Positions 24,651 through 35,068 of a DNA stretch of 64,000 nt are shown here, in pieces. The translations under genes and the position numbers were made by a program. Every line of letters begins with the position of its first letter. Position 1 is the stretch's first letter. The notes under the pieces were generated by a model. The model made no database searches, was not told where the DNA came from, and worked only from the letters and a program-made list of their open reading frames with translations. This DNA comes from Epiperipatus broadwayi (lineage: Eukaryota; Onychophora; Udeonychophora; Euonychophora; Peripatidae): contig JAQFVV010006305.1 of the NCBI GenBank assembly GCA_028023455.1, forward strand, positions 2,101,001 through 2,165,000, read 5' to 3'.

Positions 24651-26975
24651 ATCTGTCCCCTCCCCAAAATTTTATTTATTTAGTAATAGTATCTGCATGA
24701 TTTGTATTCAGTTTGAATACTAGATTAATTTTTGGGTGTGCATAAAATGTTTTTATTACTTATATAGTTTACTATTTTGTGTTTTAAAACTATCAATTTT
24801 GCATAATAACCATAGTGGTGAGATTGGATGTTGATGCAGCATCTTTTAAAATTAATAAAATTAGCCAGGCAAGATCAAAATTAAAATTTAAAAATTATCC
24901 ATGTTAGTTTAAGTTCATGATTGTATGAAATTATAAATTTTTTTTTTCTTTGGTTTTTTCATAAGTTTGAGGATATGAAATGGTATATTTTTACAGACTA
25001 TCCATTTCACCTGTTCTATCCCATAACTGTATCTGTGCTAATTTTACATCCCCCTCAAGAAATATATATATCTATATAAACATCACTATATATGTATCAG
25101 GGCTTATATATATGCGAGAACAGACTGTGGTATATGATTGATTTATGTATATTATAGCAGATCTTTATTTAAAATTAGATCTTTTAAAATTATAAATTTA
25201 TTAATTTATTAGTTTTCATGGTAATCACATATAGCACCAGTATACATATATAGCAAAATGTTTATAAAAAGGTTTGTAAAGTTATAAATCTAAAATAAAA
25301 TGTTGTCAACAAAAATCACACCACATGCATCTGTTTTATGATGTGTGAAAATTAAATCTGTAAATCTAAAATTTTACAAGATTTTTTAAAGTTTAACTTA
25401 TTTAAAAACAAAACTCATTCAACTGGCATTATTTTAGAAACCATTGGGAGTTCAGTTGGACAAACTAAACTAAATTTAAGTGAATTAAAAATTAAACAAC
25501 AGAAAGGCCAATTTTGTAAATTTAAAATCAAAGTTGTAACCAATTAGTGTATTTCCCTGCTGTGAATCCAGCTTGTGGGAAAATATAATATAGGAATAGA
25601 ACAATAATATAAGTACCATATATTTTGGCACTGTAGGATATATTCTAAAATTTATGAGTTGCTACATGAACCTATGCTGGTTCAAATCTTATAATGAGCA
25701 GGTAGAAAGGCCACAGTAACTATTCTGATATTAGAATTTATAAATGTATTGATCCTTTTTCTGCTTACTTTGGATTATCTAGAATGTCTTTACTTCTTTC
25801 CACAAAAATCTATTCTCAATATTTTGAATCTTATGTTTATAAAATTAGCAAACTCTAATTGAAAAACATTATATTCCTAAAAGTATTATAACAAAATTAA
25901 AATTTCATTATTGAGAACTCAACTACACCACAGTCATTGAGTCAACAATTGGGAACAAAATGAAAAACTTATTTACTTAGTGTGTGAATTTTTTTAGACA
26001 GCAAAGTATTCACAAACATTATAAAGGAAATAGACTCTCTAGTGGATTTATCAAATCTTCAAACATAACAATGTATACATAGATTGGAGAGTCATTAATT
26101 CCATTTATTATTTGTGTAGACTCATAACCACAGGTCAGATGCTTTTACATTTCATTTCTGCTGATTATCATAGTAATCATGGGTGGACTGAATCTATGGC
26201 TGAGATTCCAATATTTTAAATATTAAATCCATCTGTCATTAGTTCTAGATTTAAAAAAAAAAAATTTGTTTAGGACATTGTGAGAAACCCAATTTTTATA
26301 CCATAATGTTTGTAGTTTGAAAAAAATTTGATTGGACATGAAAAAATGGAGTTCATGATTTGAGGCATATCTTAGGTGATTGAATAATGTTTTGCATTAG
26401 TGATATATTTGATCTATTTAATAATTTTCCATACATTTTCTAATAAATAGCTTATTTTCTGATATAAAAGGGTGGAATATATTTTTTAAAAAATGGGAAA
26501 CAACAGCAGATTGTGGATACAAATATGCAGGTAAAATTTCTCTTGGTAATATTTAATTAAGCATCCACAAATTCCATATGAATACTTTCCCCCAAAATAA
26601 ACATAATATTCAGCAGTGAAATATACTAATGCTAAAAAAAATAGAGTATTTAAATCACAACAAAGTAATCCCAACTGACTTTTTAAGTAGGTTATTTCTA
26701 GGAAATAATTTTAAATATAATATTTAATGAATGAGAAAGATAAATTAGATTAAGTTCTTAGATCACTGTTGAATAGTATGAAAATACATGTTTTAGATTT
26801 AATTAAAAAGTTGAATATATTATTGCCTTTGTTGGATTATGTACAATGACTTACTTATAAAAAAAATTAATATTTTATTAAAAAAAGTTTGAATCCTGTA
26901 AGCAATCATTCTATAAAAATTTGTATTTGCTATGAATTTTTCTTTGGTATTTTTTTAGATATATTCATAGTTTTT
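24651..26975. other. AT-rich DNA, no gene seen
   Basis: No repeat pair, LTR, TIR or coding motif recognised. Confidence 0.5.
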
Positions 26976-27338
26976 TTTACATTTTTTTAATTACAATAGA
27001 ATGACAGCCTGTTAAGCTAATTGCGCAGACGCTGCGAGGATGTTATTAATAAATGAATACCTTCGAACAACCACATGATATAGTATTTGTATAAGAGTAA
27101 AAAGGAATCCTCTTACTCTTACGACTCAAATGTTTATAAATGAGCACATTTGAGTCGTAAGAGTAAGAGGATTCCTTTTTACTCTTATACAAATACTATA
27201 TCATGTGGTTGTTCGAAGGTATTCATTTATTAATAACATCCTCGCAGCGTCTGCGCAATTAGCTTAACAGGCTGTCATTCTATTGTAATTATAATCGCAT
27301 GCAAGACGTTATAAAAATAAATGTTTACATTTTTTTAA
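26976..27338. mobile_element. Perfect palindromic insertion with flanking 15 bp direct repeats
   Basis: Arms 26988-27133 and 27146-27291 are exact reverse complements over 146 bp, separated by a 12 nt loop (TTATAAATGAGC). I compared the arms base by base and found no mismatch. The arms are GC-richer than the surroundings (for example GCGCAGACGCTGCGAGG). The sequence TTTACATTTTTTTAA occurs at 26976-26990 and at 27324-27338, so the palindrome plus a 32 bp tail looks like one insertion with a 15 bp target duplication, a size typical of LINE-type retroposition. The repeat is AT-rich, so chance is possible. No frame or known ncRNA was recognised in the arms. Confidence 0.85.
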
Positions 27339-27884
27339 GTAAATATTTTTCCAAATGGAATAAAAAATTGAGATAACAATTTAGATATTACCAGTTAAGA
27401 TGTTATAAAAATGATTTTCAAAATAAACACAGCCTAATTCTTATTTAGTTCATTCATTCAAAAATGAAGATCCTCTCTAGCACAACTTGATACAATTTCA
27501 TTTCAGAAGACTCATTATTTCTTTCATGTATGTATTTGTCTGAATGCTTATTAAAAATGTTTAGGCTATTTGTGTTCAAATGATATAACAAAGTAAACAC
27601 TCTCTATTGAAGACATATCAAGTGATATAGCAATCATTATTTGAATAAATAATCTTATCATATGCAGTATTTACAAATATCTAAATATTTATAGATTTCA
27701 ATTCTCATAACAACCTTTGGGGATCTGCAATTGAGAACAAAATAGATACCTAACATTTAGTATGGCTGGTTTTAAACAATATGCACATACTTTATGATGT
27801 GAAGCAAAAACTTTTAATCAGGCTACAAAGACAATTGCTCATTTAGCACAAAAGGTTTGCAGCCCTTCAATTTAATTTTATTTC

Positions 27885-28385
27885 TATGAAAAATATTGTC
27901 ACTTTCCTGTTGGTCTACTAAAATTGAGTCATTTTCTCCATAGCCAATTCAACTCAAGTTGTGTCATCATGAAAAATTAACAATATGATAATTAACAAAA
28001 TAATTAAATGGTTTATTTCTGAGGAATTTATAAGAAATTCCAGTACTGGAAATAATAGAACTGGAATGCAAATTATAGATCTTGAGCTTTAGAATTTGAC
28101 TGCATTGAATTAGGCAAAGCAATTTTTTAATTGGAAAATCATTTAGTTCCAATAATTTTTAATCCAGGCTTATGTATATAAAAAATATTTCTAGTTTTTT
28201 ATTTGTTTTTAGAAAAAAATGTTTCCATTTCTGCTCATCTACAAAATTGAGTAATTTTTCCATAGCCAATATAATCCAAGTTGTGTCATCTTAGAACTAA
28301 TAAAATAAGTGAATGGCTTGTTACTGTAACTTTCAAAAATTCCAACATTAGGGGTGCCAGACTGGAATGCATGTATCTTGAGTTC
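27885..28385 (+). repeat. Two diverged direct copies of an unknown repeat
   Basis: Segments 27885-28085 and 28205-28385 share, in the same order: AAAATTGAGT, a CCATAGCCAAT block, AAGTTGTGTCATC, AATGGYTT, an AAATTCCA block, ACTGGAATGCA and ATCTTGAG(C/T)T. The offset is about 300-320 bp. The second copy runs into a family 1 unit, so these may be outer parts of family 1 units or a separate repeat. Confidence 0.55.
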
Positions 28386-28394
28386 ACTGGAACA

Positions 28395-28800
28395 GCACAT
28401 GACCAGCATTCTTTGTGCTTACACAACCTTTTAAGACAGTAGCAACTTATTTCATACAATATTGCTACCAAGTGCGTCATAGTACATGAAAATCCCTACC
28501 TAAGGCCTTCTCAGCCAATATTCTCAGACCAATTTCTAGCTTATTGCAGCTCTGAGAGCACTGAACTGCACATAGATCTTTGGATCTAATATGCTCCTCC
28601 AGCAACCAACCTTCTTTATCTTTTTATTTAACTATAATGCTTTAAGCCCCAAATGAAAACACGATAATGTTTTCAATCAAGCTAATTTGCTTGTATAGAT
28701 ATATAGATCTAAACACAGTTCAGTATCTGTATATTTTAGTGTCTTTAGTTTTTTAATAAATATAGTCAGCAATATCCTTAAGCTAGGATTGGTATTAAAC
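28395..28800 (-). repeat. Family 1 hammerhead repeat, minus-strand unit
   Basis: The reverse complement shows the family 1 order: GGTTTAATACCAATCCTAGC, a GTGTTTTCATTTGGGGC segment, GGAGGAGCATATTAGATCC, AGTGCTCTCAGAGC, and the region after the ribozyme (TTGGTCTGAGAATATTGGC). The ribozyme is damaged: the CUGAUGA segment has been lost by a small deletion between GAGC and GCAATAAGC, and GAAAC reads GAAAT. Head to head with the plus-strand units that follow. Confidence 0.7.
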
Positions 28801-28870
28801 CATTATAACAACACATGATTGAAAACATTACTGTTTCAGTTTGAACTCAAAGCTTTATAGTATCCAAGGC

Positions 28871-28915
28871 TCCTGACTGATGAAAGCCGTAAGCTGGAAA
28901 CTAGTTTCTGGATCT
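28871..28915 (+). ncRNA. Hammerhead-like motif, family 1, degraded
   Basis: Stem I strand UCCUGA (28871-28876), core CUGAUGA (28877-28883), stem II 28884-28896 (AGC/GCU with a CGUAA loop), GAAA (28897-28900) and CUAG. The triplet is GUU and the second stem I strand UCUGGA is shifted by an insertion, so stem I pairs poorly. Core intact, overall probably inactive. Confidence 0.5.
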
Positions 28916-29292
28916 TGGATAATTTTGATGCATCTTGATGCATTAACCTTATCATATCCATTAATTATTATGGTTTGCATTAGAAGTCAATATTGCATGG
29001 AGAAAGTTGCTACTGTGTTAACAAACAGTATAAGTATAAAAAATGGTGGTCATAGGATGTTATAGTGGTTTAATATCAATCTTAGCCAAAGGATATTGGT
29101 AACTATGGTTCTATAAATACTAAACTGGGCTCAGATTAGTATGTCTATATAAACAAATTAGTTTGTATTCAAAACATTATTGTGTTTTCAGTTTGGACTT
29201 ATAGTTTTATAGTTAACTAACAGAATAAAATATGGCTTCTAGAATAATGTAGTAGATCCAAGGATGAAAGTGCAGTACTTTCAGATCCAAGG

Positions 29293-29335
29293 ATTCTTAC
29301 TGATGAAAGCCATACACTAAAACTAGTCTGGGAAT
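29293..29335 (+). ncRNA. Hammerhead-like motif, family 1, with co-varied stem I
   Basis: Stem I AUUCUUA (29293-29299) pairs over all seven positions, with two G-U pairs, with UGGGAAU (29329-29335). Relative to the copy at 8600 both strands differ (UCCUCA/UGGGGA), so pairing is kept despite changes. The core CUGAUGA is at 29300-29306. GAAA has become AAAA and stem II is disrupted, so this copy is probably dead. The triplet GUC is intact at 29326-29328. Confidence 0.5.
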
Positions 29336-30164
29336 ATGAATGAGTATGCAATAGATAGGAATTTTGATGCATTAACCTTCTAGCATCCATTATTATGCTT
29401 TGCACTAGATGTCAATAATGAGTGGAGAAAGGTGCTACTGTGATAATGAGTTCCAGAGTTTTGCCATTCTACTGTTGTCCCAAATCAGGTATGGCATTCC
29501 CTTATCTGAATATCATCTAATCCAAAATAGAATTTAAATAAAACTAAGGGGAGATAATATGCTGAATATTTTGAGTATTAATAGAAAATCTTCTGACTCT
29601 TCTTGATTTGATAGATTTAACAAACAGCAACAATTGCAATTGGACAAATATTTCAAGTATATAAAAAAATTTACATTTAGGAGCAGCATTCTTTTTATAA
29701 TATTCTGTTTTCAAAAACCTAGAAATCGCTGATAAATTTATAAATTCTTGATTATGCTAGAAAAAATTGAAAAAACTGCAGGCAACAAAACTTCTCAAGA
29801 TTCAGTCAAAAAATCTGTTATATTTTTTTATATAAAATTAAAAACTAGTGAGTATAGAAACATTTTAAAAAGAACTACCACTATTATGCTGATGAAATTG
29901 TTCTTATGCTCAAGATTGACAAAAGTCGTGAATAAGCATCATTAGAATGAAACTATAACCTTTTTTTCATAACATGTCTCTCATTTAAATTTAATAAAAC
30001 CATAAATATTAGTGAGCTAGAATTTACCACTGACTCTATTAACCCCTAAAACTGATAACATATTTCTGGAGTTTTTAAAAATATACTTAAGGTTTAAAAC
30101 CAATTGATTATTGGCAAAATTATTTATTTGTGTTGCATATAAAGAAACTATATAAAAGCAAATA

Positions 30165-30520
30165 AAGAGCTTTGCTAATTGCTCTAACAACCTTTATCCA
30201 TACCTCAAACCTCAGACCAATGCTTTCTTGTTTTGGAATTCCTCAGTGAGGTACTAAGATAACTTCAGACACTAGATCTAAAATACTAACCCAAAGCTAG
30301 CATTTATCTAAGAGTTAACTATTGAGCAGAAAATCTTAAATTTTTAGACAACTATATATCTTCAAACCCAGTTATCTAACTCAAATAGCTATATGGAGCT
30401 AAGAGATCTTCAGCCAAGCCATATATTAGTAGTCTTAGCAATATAATAACACTTAATACTTAAAGCAAAGACTATAAATAGTCAATAAAAATAGTCATAT
30501 ATCACATGACCACAGAGCAA
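30165..30520 (-). repeat. Family 2 hammerhead repeat, minus-strand unit
   Basis: Collinear reverse complement of the unit at 30556-30985. Shared blocks: GACTATTTATARTCTTTGC, TTGC(T/C)AAGACTACTAATATATGG, TAACTCAAATAGCTATATG (inverse), AGTTAACTCTTAGATAAATGC, TTTTAGATCTAGTGTCTGAAG, the hammerhead, and AGAGCAATTAGCAAAGCTC. The copies are diverged. No coding capacity. Confidence 0.8.
30209..30252 (-). ncRNA. Hammerhead ribozyme-like motif, type I, family 2
   Basis: Minus strand, 5' to 3': ACCUCA (30252-30247), core CUGAGGA (30246-30240), a 12 nt stem II region (30239-30228), GAAA (30227-30224), GC-AUU-GG forming stem III with one mismatch, triplet GUC (30217-30215), then UGAGGU (30214-30209). Stem I ACCUCA/UGAGGU pairs perfectly over six positions. 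CUGAGGA is an allowed core since position 7 is free. Stem II is weak in this copy. Confidence 0.65.
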
Positions 30521-30990
30521 TTAGCAAAGCTCTTTATTTTATTTACAAGCTTTAAAAACTGTGTTGTGTGATATATGACCCTATTTTTTATTTTTATTGA
30601 CTATTTATAATCTTTGCTTTAAATCTTAAGTGATGTTATATTGCCAAGACTACTAATATATGGTTTGGCTGAACATCTCTCAGTTTCATATAGTTATTTG
30701 AGTTAGATATCTGGGTTTGAAGACATATGGGTGTCTAAAAATTTCAGATTTTTTGCTTTATAGTTAACTCTTAGATAAATGCTGGCTTTGGGTTAGTATT
30801 TTTAGATCTAGTGTCTGAAGCTACCTTAGTGCCTCACTGAGGAGTGCAAAAGTATAAAACCATTGGCCTGAGGTTTGGGTGTGGCTTCTGATAGATATTT
30901 TAAATGCTTTTTTTTGCTAGCATTTATTAATAAAGCTTGTTAGAGCAATTAGCAAAACTCTTTCTCTTTACTTACAAGCTTAAATTCAAA
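30521..30990 (+). repeat. Family 2 hammerhead repeat, plus-strand unit
   Basis: Begins with a copy of the unit terminus (GAGCAATTAGCAAAGCTCTT at 30522, then ATTTACAAGCTT) and ends with the same terminus (GAGCAATTAGCAAAACTCTT, then ACTTACAAGCTT at about 30943-30990). The plus unit is therefore bounded by direct terminal repeats, like the pLTRs of Penelope-like elements or a tandem retrozyme. It is head to head with the minus unit. Confidence 0.75.
30832..30873 (+). ncRNA. Hammerhead ribozyme-like motif, type I, family 2
   Basis: Stem I CCUCA (30832-30836) pairs perfectly with UGAGG (30869-30873). The core CUGAGGA is at 30837-30843. Stem II (30844-30855) is about four pairs (with wobbles) around AAAA. 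CC-AUU-GG at 30860-30866 forms stem III. Two core positions have drifted: GAAA is AAAA at 30856, and the triplet reads GCC instead of GUC at 30867. Combined with the minus copy the consensus is a complete type I hammerhead. Confidence 0.62.
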
Positions 30991-31261
30991 CCATTGTTAT
31001 ATATTTCTTAGAGAATTTTTTTTTAAGGAATGAGAAAATGACTTCACATAGTTCCATTATTAAGTAAATTCAAAGTTAAGAATTATTTCATGTTTTTATT
31101 CATTTATTATTAAAGTGATTATTGAAAACATAAAATGCATATAGTACATCCACAATAACATGAAAATAATCATTGTTTGTATTGTTCTTTATAAAAATAT
31201 ATTTAACTGTTGGCAATATATTTAGATTTAAAAGATGTAAATAAAACCAATTCATCTAGAT

Positions 31262-31588
31262 CAGGGGTCCCCAACCTTTTTGCACTTAAGAGCACATTCT
31301 ATAATACAGGCAAGGTGGTGGGCACCATTTATTTTTTCAATGTAAATTTATAGTTGGATATTGTTAATAATACACATAATGTACAAAAAAATATTTATTT
31401 CAAAAATAAAGTATAGTATTGCCCTACAATTTGATTACATTATAATACAATAATTTAAAAGAAATTTTAAAAATTAAATTTATTTGTATCCGATAAATAA
31501 TTTTTTATCGTATTAGGATAGTGGCGGGCACACATAAAATGGTCTGCGAGCGCCATGGTGCCCGCGGGCATTGGGTTGGGGACCCCTG
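31262..31588. mobile_element. hAT-type MITE, 327 bp, opposite orientation to the 14.39 kb copy
   Basis: Termini CAGGGGTCCCCAACC and GGTTGGGGACCCCTG, with an 8 bp flanking duplication ATCTAGAT (31254-31261) / ATCTAAAT (31589-31596), one mismatch. Interior collinear with the reverse complement of 14390-14769, about 50 bp shorter. The same GTGCCCGCGGGCA subterminal motif is seen near the right end. No coding capacity. Confidence 0.88.
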
Positions 31589-32990
31589 ATCTAAATCAAT
31601 GGTTCCTAATGTGGGTACAAGGCCATGGGGGGGGATCGATTTTTAAGAGAAGCAATTTGAGAATGAGTTATTAACAGTAAATATTTAAAAAAAAATTTTT
31701 TTTTTAAGTTTTTAGCAGTGAATTTGAAAGCTCACTAATTGCTTTTATATTTTATTATTCATAAATTAAGCTAAGAATTTTTTTAAAAAATTTCTATCTT
31801 TTTCAGCTATCTTCCCAGCATCTTTTCTGTTTAGATAAATTTTACATCTTATCTTTTTATTGTTAATTGGAGCAAATTAAGTGGTTTGAAACTCCATTGT
31901 ATTTCAACTATCCTTTTGTTAGTAGCCTTTTAAGCTTTCTCCACATGAATAGAAGTTCACATTTTGAATAATAAAAATTATAGGTCATGGTGGCAGGGGC
32001 ATCAGGAATTTAGAGATTCTTAGGTGTGACATATTAAAAAAAAGATTAGGATTCACTGATCTAGATGTATAAAAAGAAACATATTAATAAACAAAATTCT
32101 TTTGAAAAGATAATATGTAATGATATTGTAAAACAGTAAGATTCGAGTTTGAATCTTAGTTTCACCTTGGTTCCATTTGTTCTATCACCTTTTACCCACT
32201 CCTACATCCCATCTAAATTTAAACCTTGAACATTGGATTGTGTGCATATAATGGTATTAGTTATATATGTAAATGTTTGTTAAATATGCCATAAATACAC
32301 ACTCCGATATCAGGTAAATATTAAATTAAATAATGTAATTTAAATGATTTATTAAATTCATAATATTAAAATTCCATCACATAAATACTTATTTAGGTCA
32401 ATTTATATTTAATATTTCTCGTTTATAAAACTTAAAAATCTGTTTACAACTTATAAACATATAAATGTACAAAAATAGAAATCCCTCTTGTTTATTTAAA
32501 ATTGCAAAATCATAGTGGGTGAGGAGAGACAATAGAACACTGAGAAATATTCCTAAAAGCTTTTTTAAAATTAGTTTTAAAAAGGTAAAATCTGCATTGT
32601 AATCAGGTCACGAGTAATAGACCAAAAATAAAATACAAAATAAATTCAGTCAGATTGAAAATATAAATGTAACATGTGCTGCTGATGCATCAATTTACAT
32701 GAGGGTATTACATTAGCGGACCTGAGAGATTTTGACTACATCATGTCAGATGGATTTGCAAGATAGGAAATAAGAGAAAGAAAAAGTATAAAGAGGGGAG
32801 TGTTCTTGTTTTAGAGAGATTGAATTACTGAATTATTATATTACATTTTAAGAACATTCCTGTGCTGTGATTTAAAAGTGCACTTGTTTGGACCATTATA
32901 AAGCTGATCTCTGGCCTACTCTTTGCAAATTTTGGTCTGTGGTATTTACGTCATTTTAGTTATTAAAAAGAAATCATTTTGCTGTTTTAT
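31589..32990. other. AT-rich DNA, no gene seen
   Basis: A short GC-richer patch with a G run at about 31.63 kb. No motif or repeat recognised. Confidence 0.45.
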
Positions 32991-32997
32991 ATTGCCA

Positions 32998-33110
32998 AGA
33001 TGGAGGAGTAAGGCATGCACTGTTCTCCTCTGGGGGAATGGTCGATGTGCGCTGAACTTCCCACTTGCTCTAAAATGAACTATTAATACTTAATTGAATC
33101 TATACACTGC
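32998..33110 (+). repeat. Possible LINE 5' end or other old repeat (weak)
   Basis: An isolated GC-richer patch starting CCAAGATGGAGGAGTAAGGC, with CTGTTCTCCTCTGGGG downstream, resembles the start of some L1-type LINE 5' regions. No ORF follows and no target duplication was found. Confidence 0.2.
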
Positions 33111-35068
33111 TACTTGATTAAAATGCTGCCATCAACTGAAATCTTAAAATAAACCACCAAAGAAAACTGCTGCTGATAAATAAATGCACCATGAAGGATC
33201 ATTTGTCAACTGTAATTCAAAAGGTAACCGGTACCCAAAATCTTTAAAAACTTTCACTCCTTAATCTAAAAGCTATAGCTCGTTTAAACAATCCGTATTT
33301 TCTTTTATTTATAATTTTTCCTACTTATGTAAAAATCTATTAAAGTTTTGTTTATTGATATTTAAAATACATTAAAACTGTAATTATTTAAATGTAAATT
33401 AAGACATCTGATCCTTTCCCTTGGGTATCTATTTTATTATCATTTATTTGTCTATGTATATGATTTCATGCCTAAATAATTTCCGACATGGCTCGCTAGT
33501 TTTACTAAATGTTATAATTAATAATCAATGCCATAATGAGCAAAATCATCAAGATAATATCATGATAATAAACTTATTTGGCACTGATAAGCCACCAGCT
33601 TGGGAATTATCCATCCTTCTTATTAAATAATCTATTTAATGGATGCATGATTTTCATGTTACTATGCTTCCCAGTATTGTTATGTATTAAAATAAATTGC
33701 AGTAATTATAGAGAGACACATCTGATGTTTGATATTAGTTAAGAGTGTGAGTGTACCATAATTTGTTGCAGGTGGAATTATCAAATTAACAATAGTAATC
33801 AGATAGAATTTTAATCCCCCTTTTTATTAGTTGGTTTACATTAATTTATTTATGCTTATAAGCAAGTAATCATGTTATTCGAGGGCTTCAAAATAAAATA
33901 ACTCGTAAATGTGGGTATTGGAAGTCAATCATCTAGTTTTTAAGCAAATTTAAATAAATCTAACTATGTTCTGCCAGTGATATGTGTTATAGCCTAGCGA
34001 TGCCATGTTCCCTTTCAAAGCCATGGAAATTTCCAGATACATATATACAAAGGTATTGTTCTGCTTCCATACAGTAGGGCATATTTAAAGGTGCTTCCAT
34101 GGATAGCTGAGTCTGTCATGTGATCAGAAAGTAACAGTGACCATGTCCTGTACATCTGAACCTACTTATATGACTGGTCTCGTAGGGTTCCAGGCACAAA
34201 TCCCACCCACGAGTTTTATATTTCCCATATGGCTTCACCATGTCACAGTTACTCTTCATTATTACATGGCATCTCTATGCATACCACATCTCATCTACTG
34301 TAATTCTCATCTTATTGTATGCTTATGATTATATTTCCCAAGTATTCCATGTGAATTGATCTCCATTAACATGCCCCTAGAATTAATTATATAGATAAAA
34401 CTTTAAGTGTATATTCTGTTGCTAAGGTAGGTAGATTCATCACTGCCAACTGTATAAACCATTTTTATCTCATATTATGACTAATATGATTAATAGTTTA
34501 GGTATGAAATAACTCTTAGGTCATTAATACCCAAAAGGGCCATATCGAATAATTGATGAAATACAAATGTAATGTTTCATATCATATTAGGAGTCTCAGA
34601 GATTATCAACCTTGAAATATGTAATCCGACTTTATTTATAGTATAAAATATATAATGTTTTAATTACATCTCTATCTGTATGTCTGTTCTTTAATGCCTT
34701 ATAGCCATAGTATCTCACCTTGATAAGAAGTTAAGTACATAAAGGTTAAACATTAGTAAAGTAATAATAATAACCTTAGGTTTAGTTAGTAAGAGTCCCT
34801 TGCATCTCCCTGATCCCAAGCCTAAAAGATGTTTACTAGTGTGATGGCAGGTGTGTTGTCCCATAGTTGTACATTATAAAATCGATCTATTAGGTTTGAA
34901 CATGGCACCACAGGCCCTGAACCCACCTATTGTGCTGCTCTTTAAATGTGGTGGTTGAATTGTGCAAATAGTTAATGAGGCATACGAATTCTGACTGTTA
35001 CAATATATATAGTGAGCTATAAATTATATTGTAACTAATTGCATGATTTCAAATTTTATACTCTACAT
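33111..35068. other. No gene seen; somewhat GC-richer DNA
   Basis: From about 33.96 to 35.0 kb base composition is less extreme and may hold an old unidentified repeat. The plus frame 34137-34328 (63 codons) has no motif and no neighbour that supports it. Confidence 0.35.

Larger units (their letters stand above)
28800..29455 (+). repeat. Family 1 tandem dimer, plus strand
   Basis: Two plus-strand units in tandem. GATTGAAAACATTACTG/TATTCAAAACATTATTG blocks, hammerhead cores (28877 and 29300) and GAGAAAGTTGCTACTGTG/GAGAAAGGTGCTACTGTG blocks each occur twice, about 420 bp apart. Tandem units of this size carrying one ribozyme each are what a rolling-circle or circular-RNA intermediate would leave after retroposition. 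Confidence 0.75.

Noticed and set aside
26991-27291. tRNA or SINE promoter inside the palindrome (TTCGAA next to a GCGCAGACGCTGCG hairpin)
   Set aside because: A- and B-box spacing and consensus do not fit on either strand.
34137-34328. 63-codon frame in a GC-richer patch
   Set aside because: No motif, start context or neighbouring support; length expected by chance.
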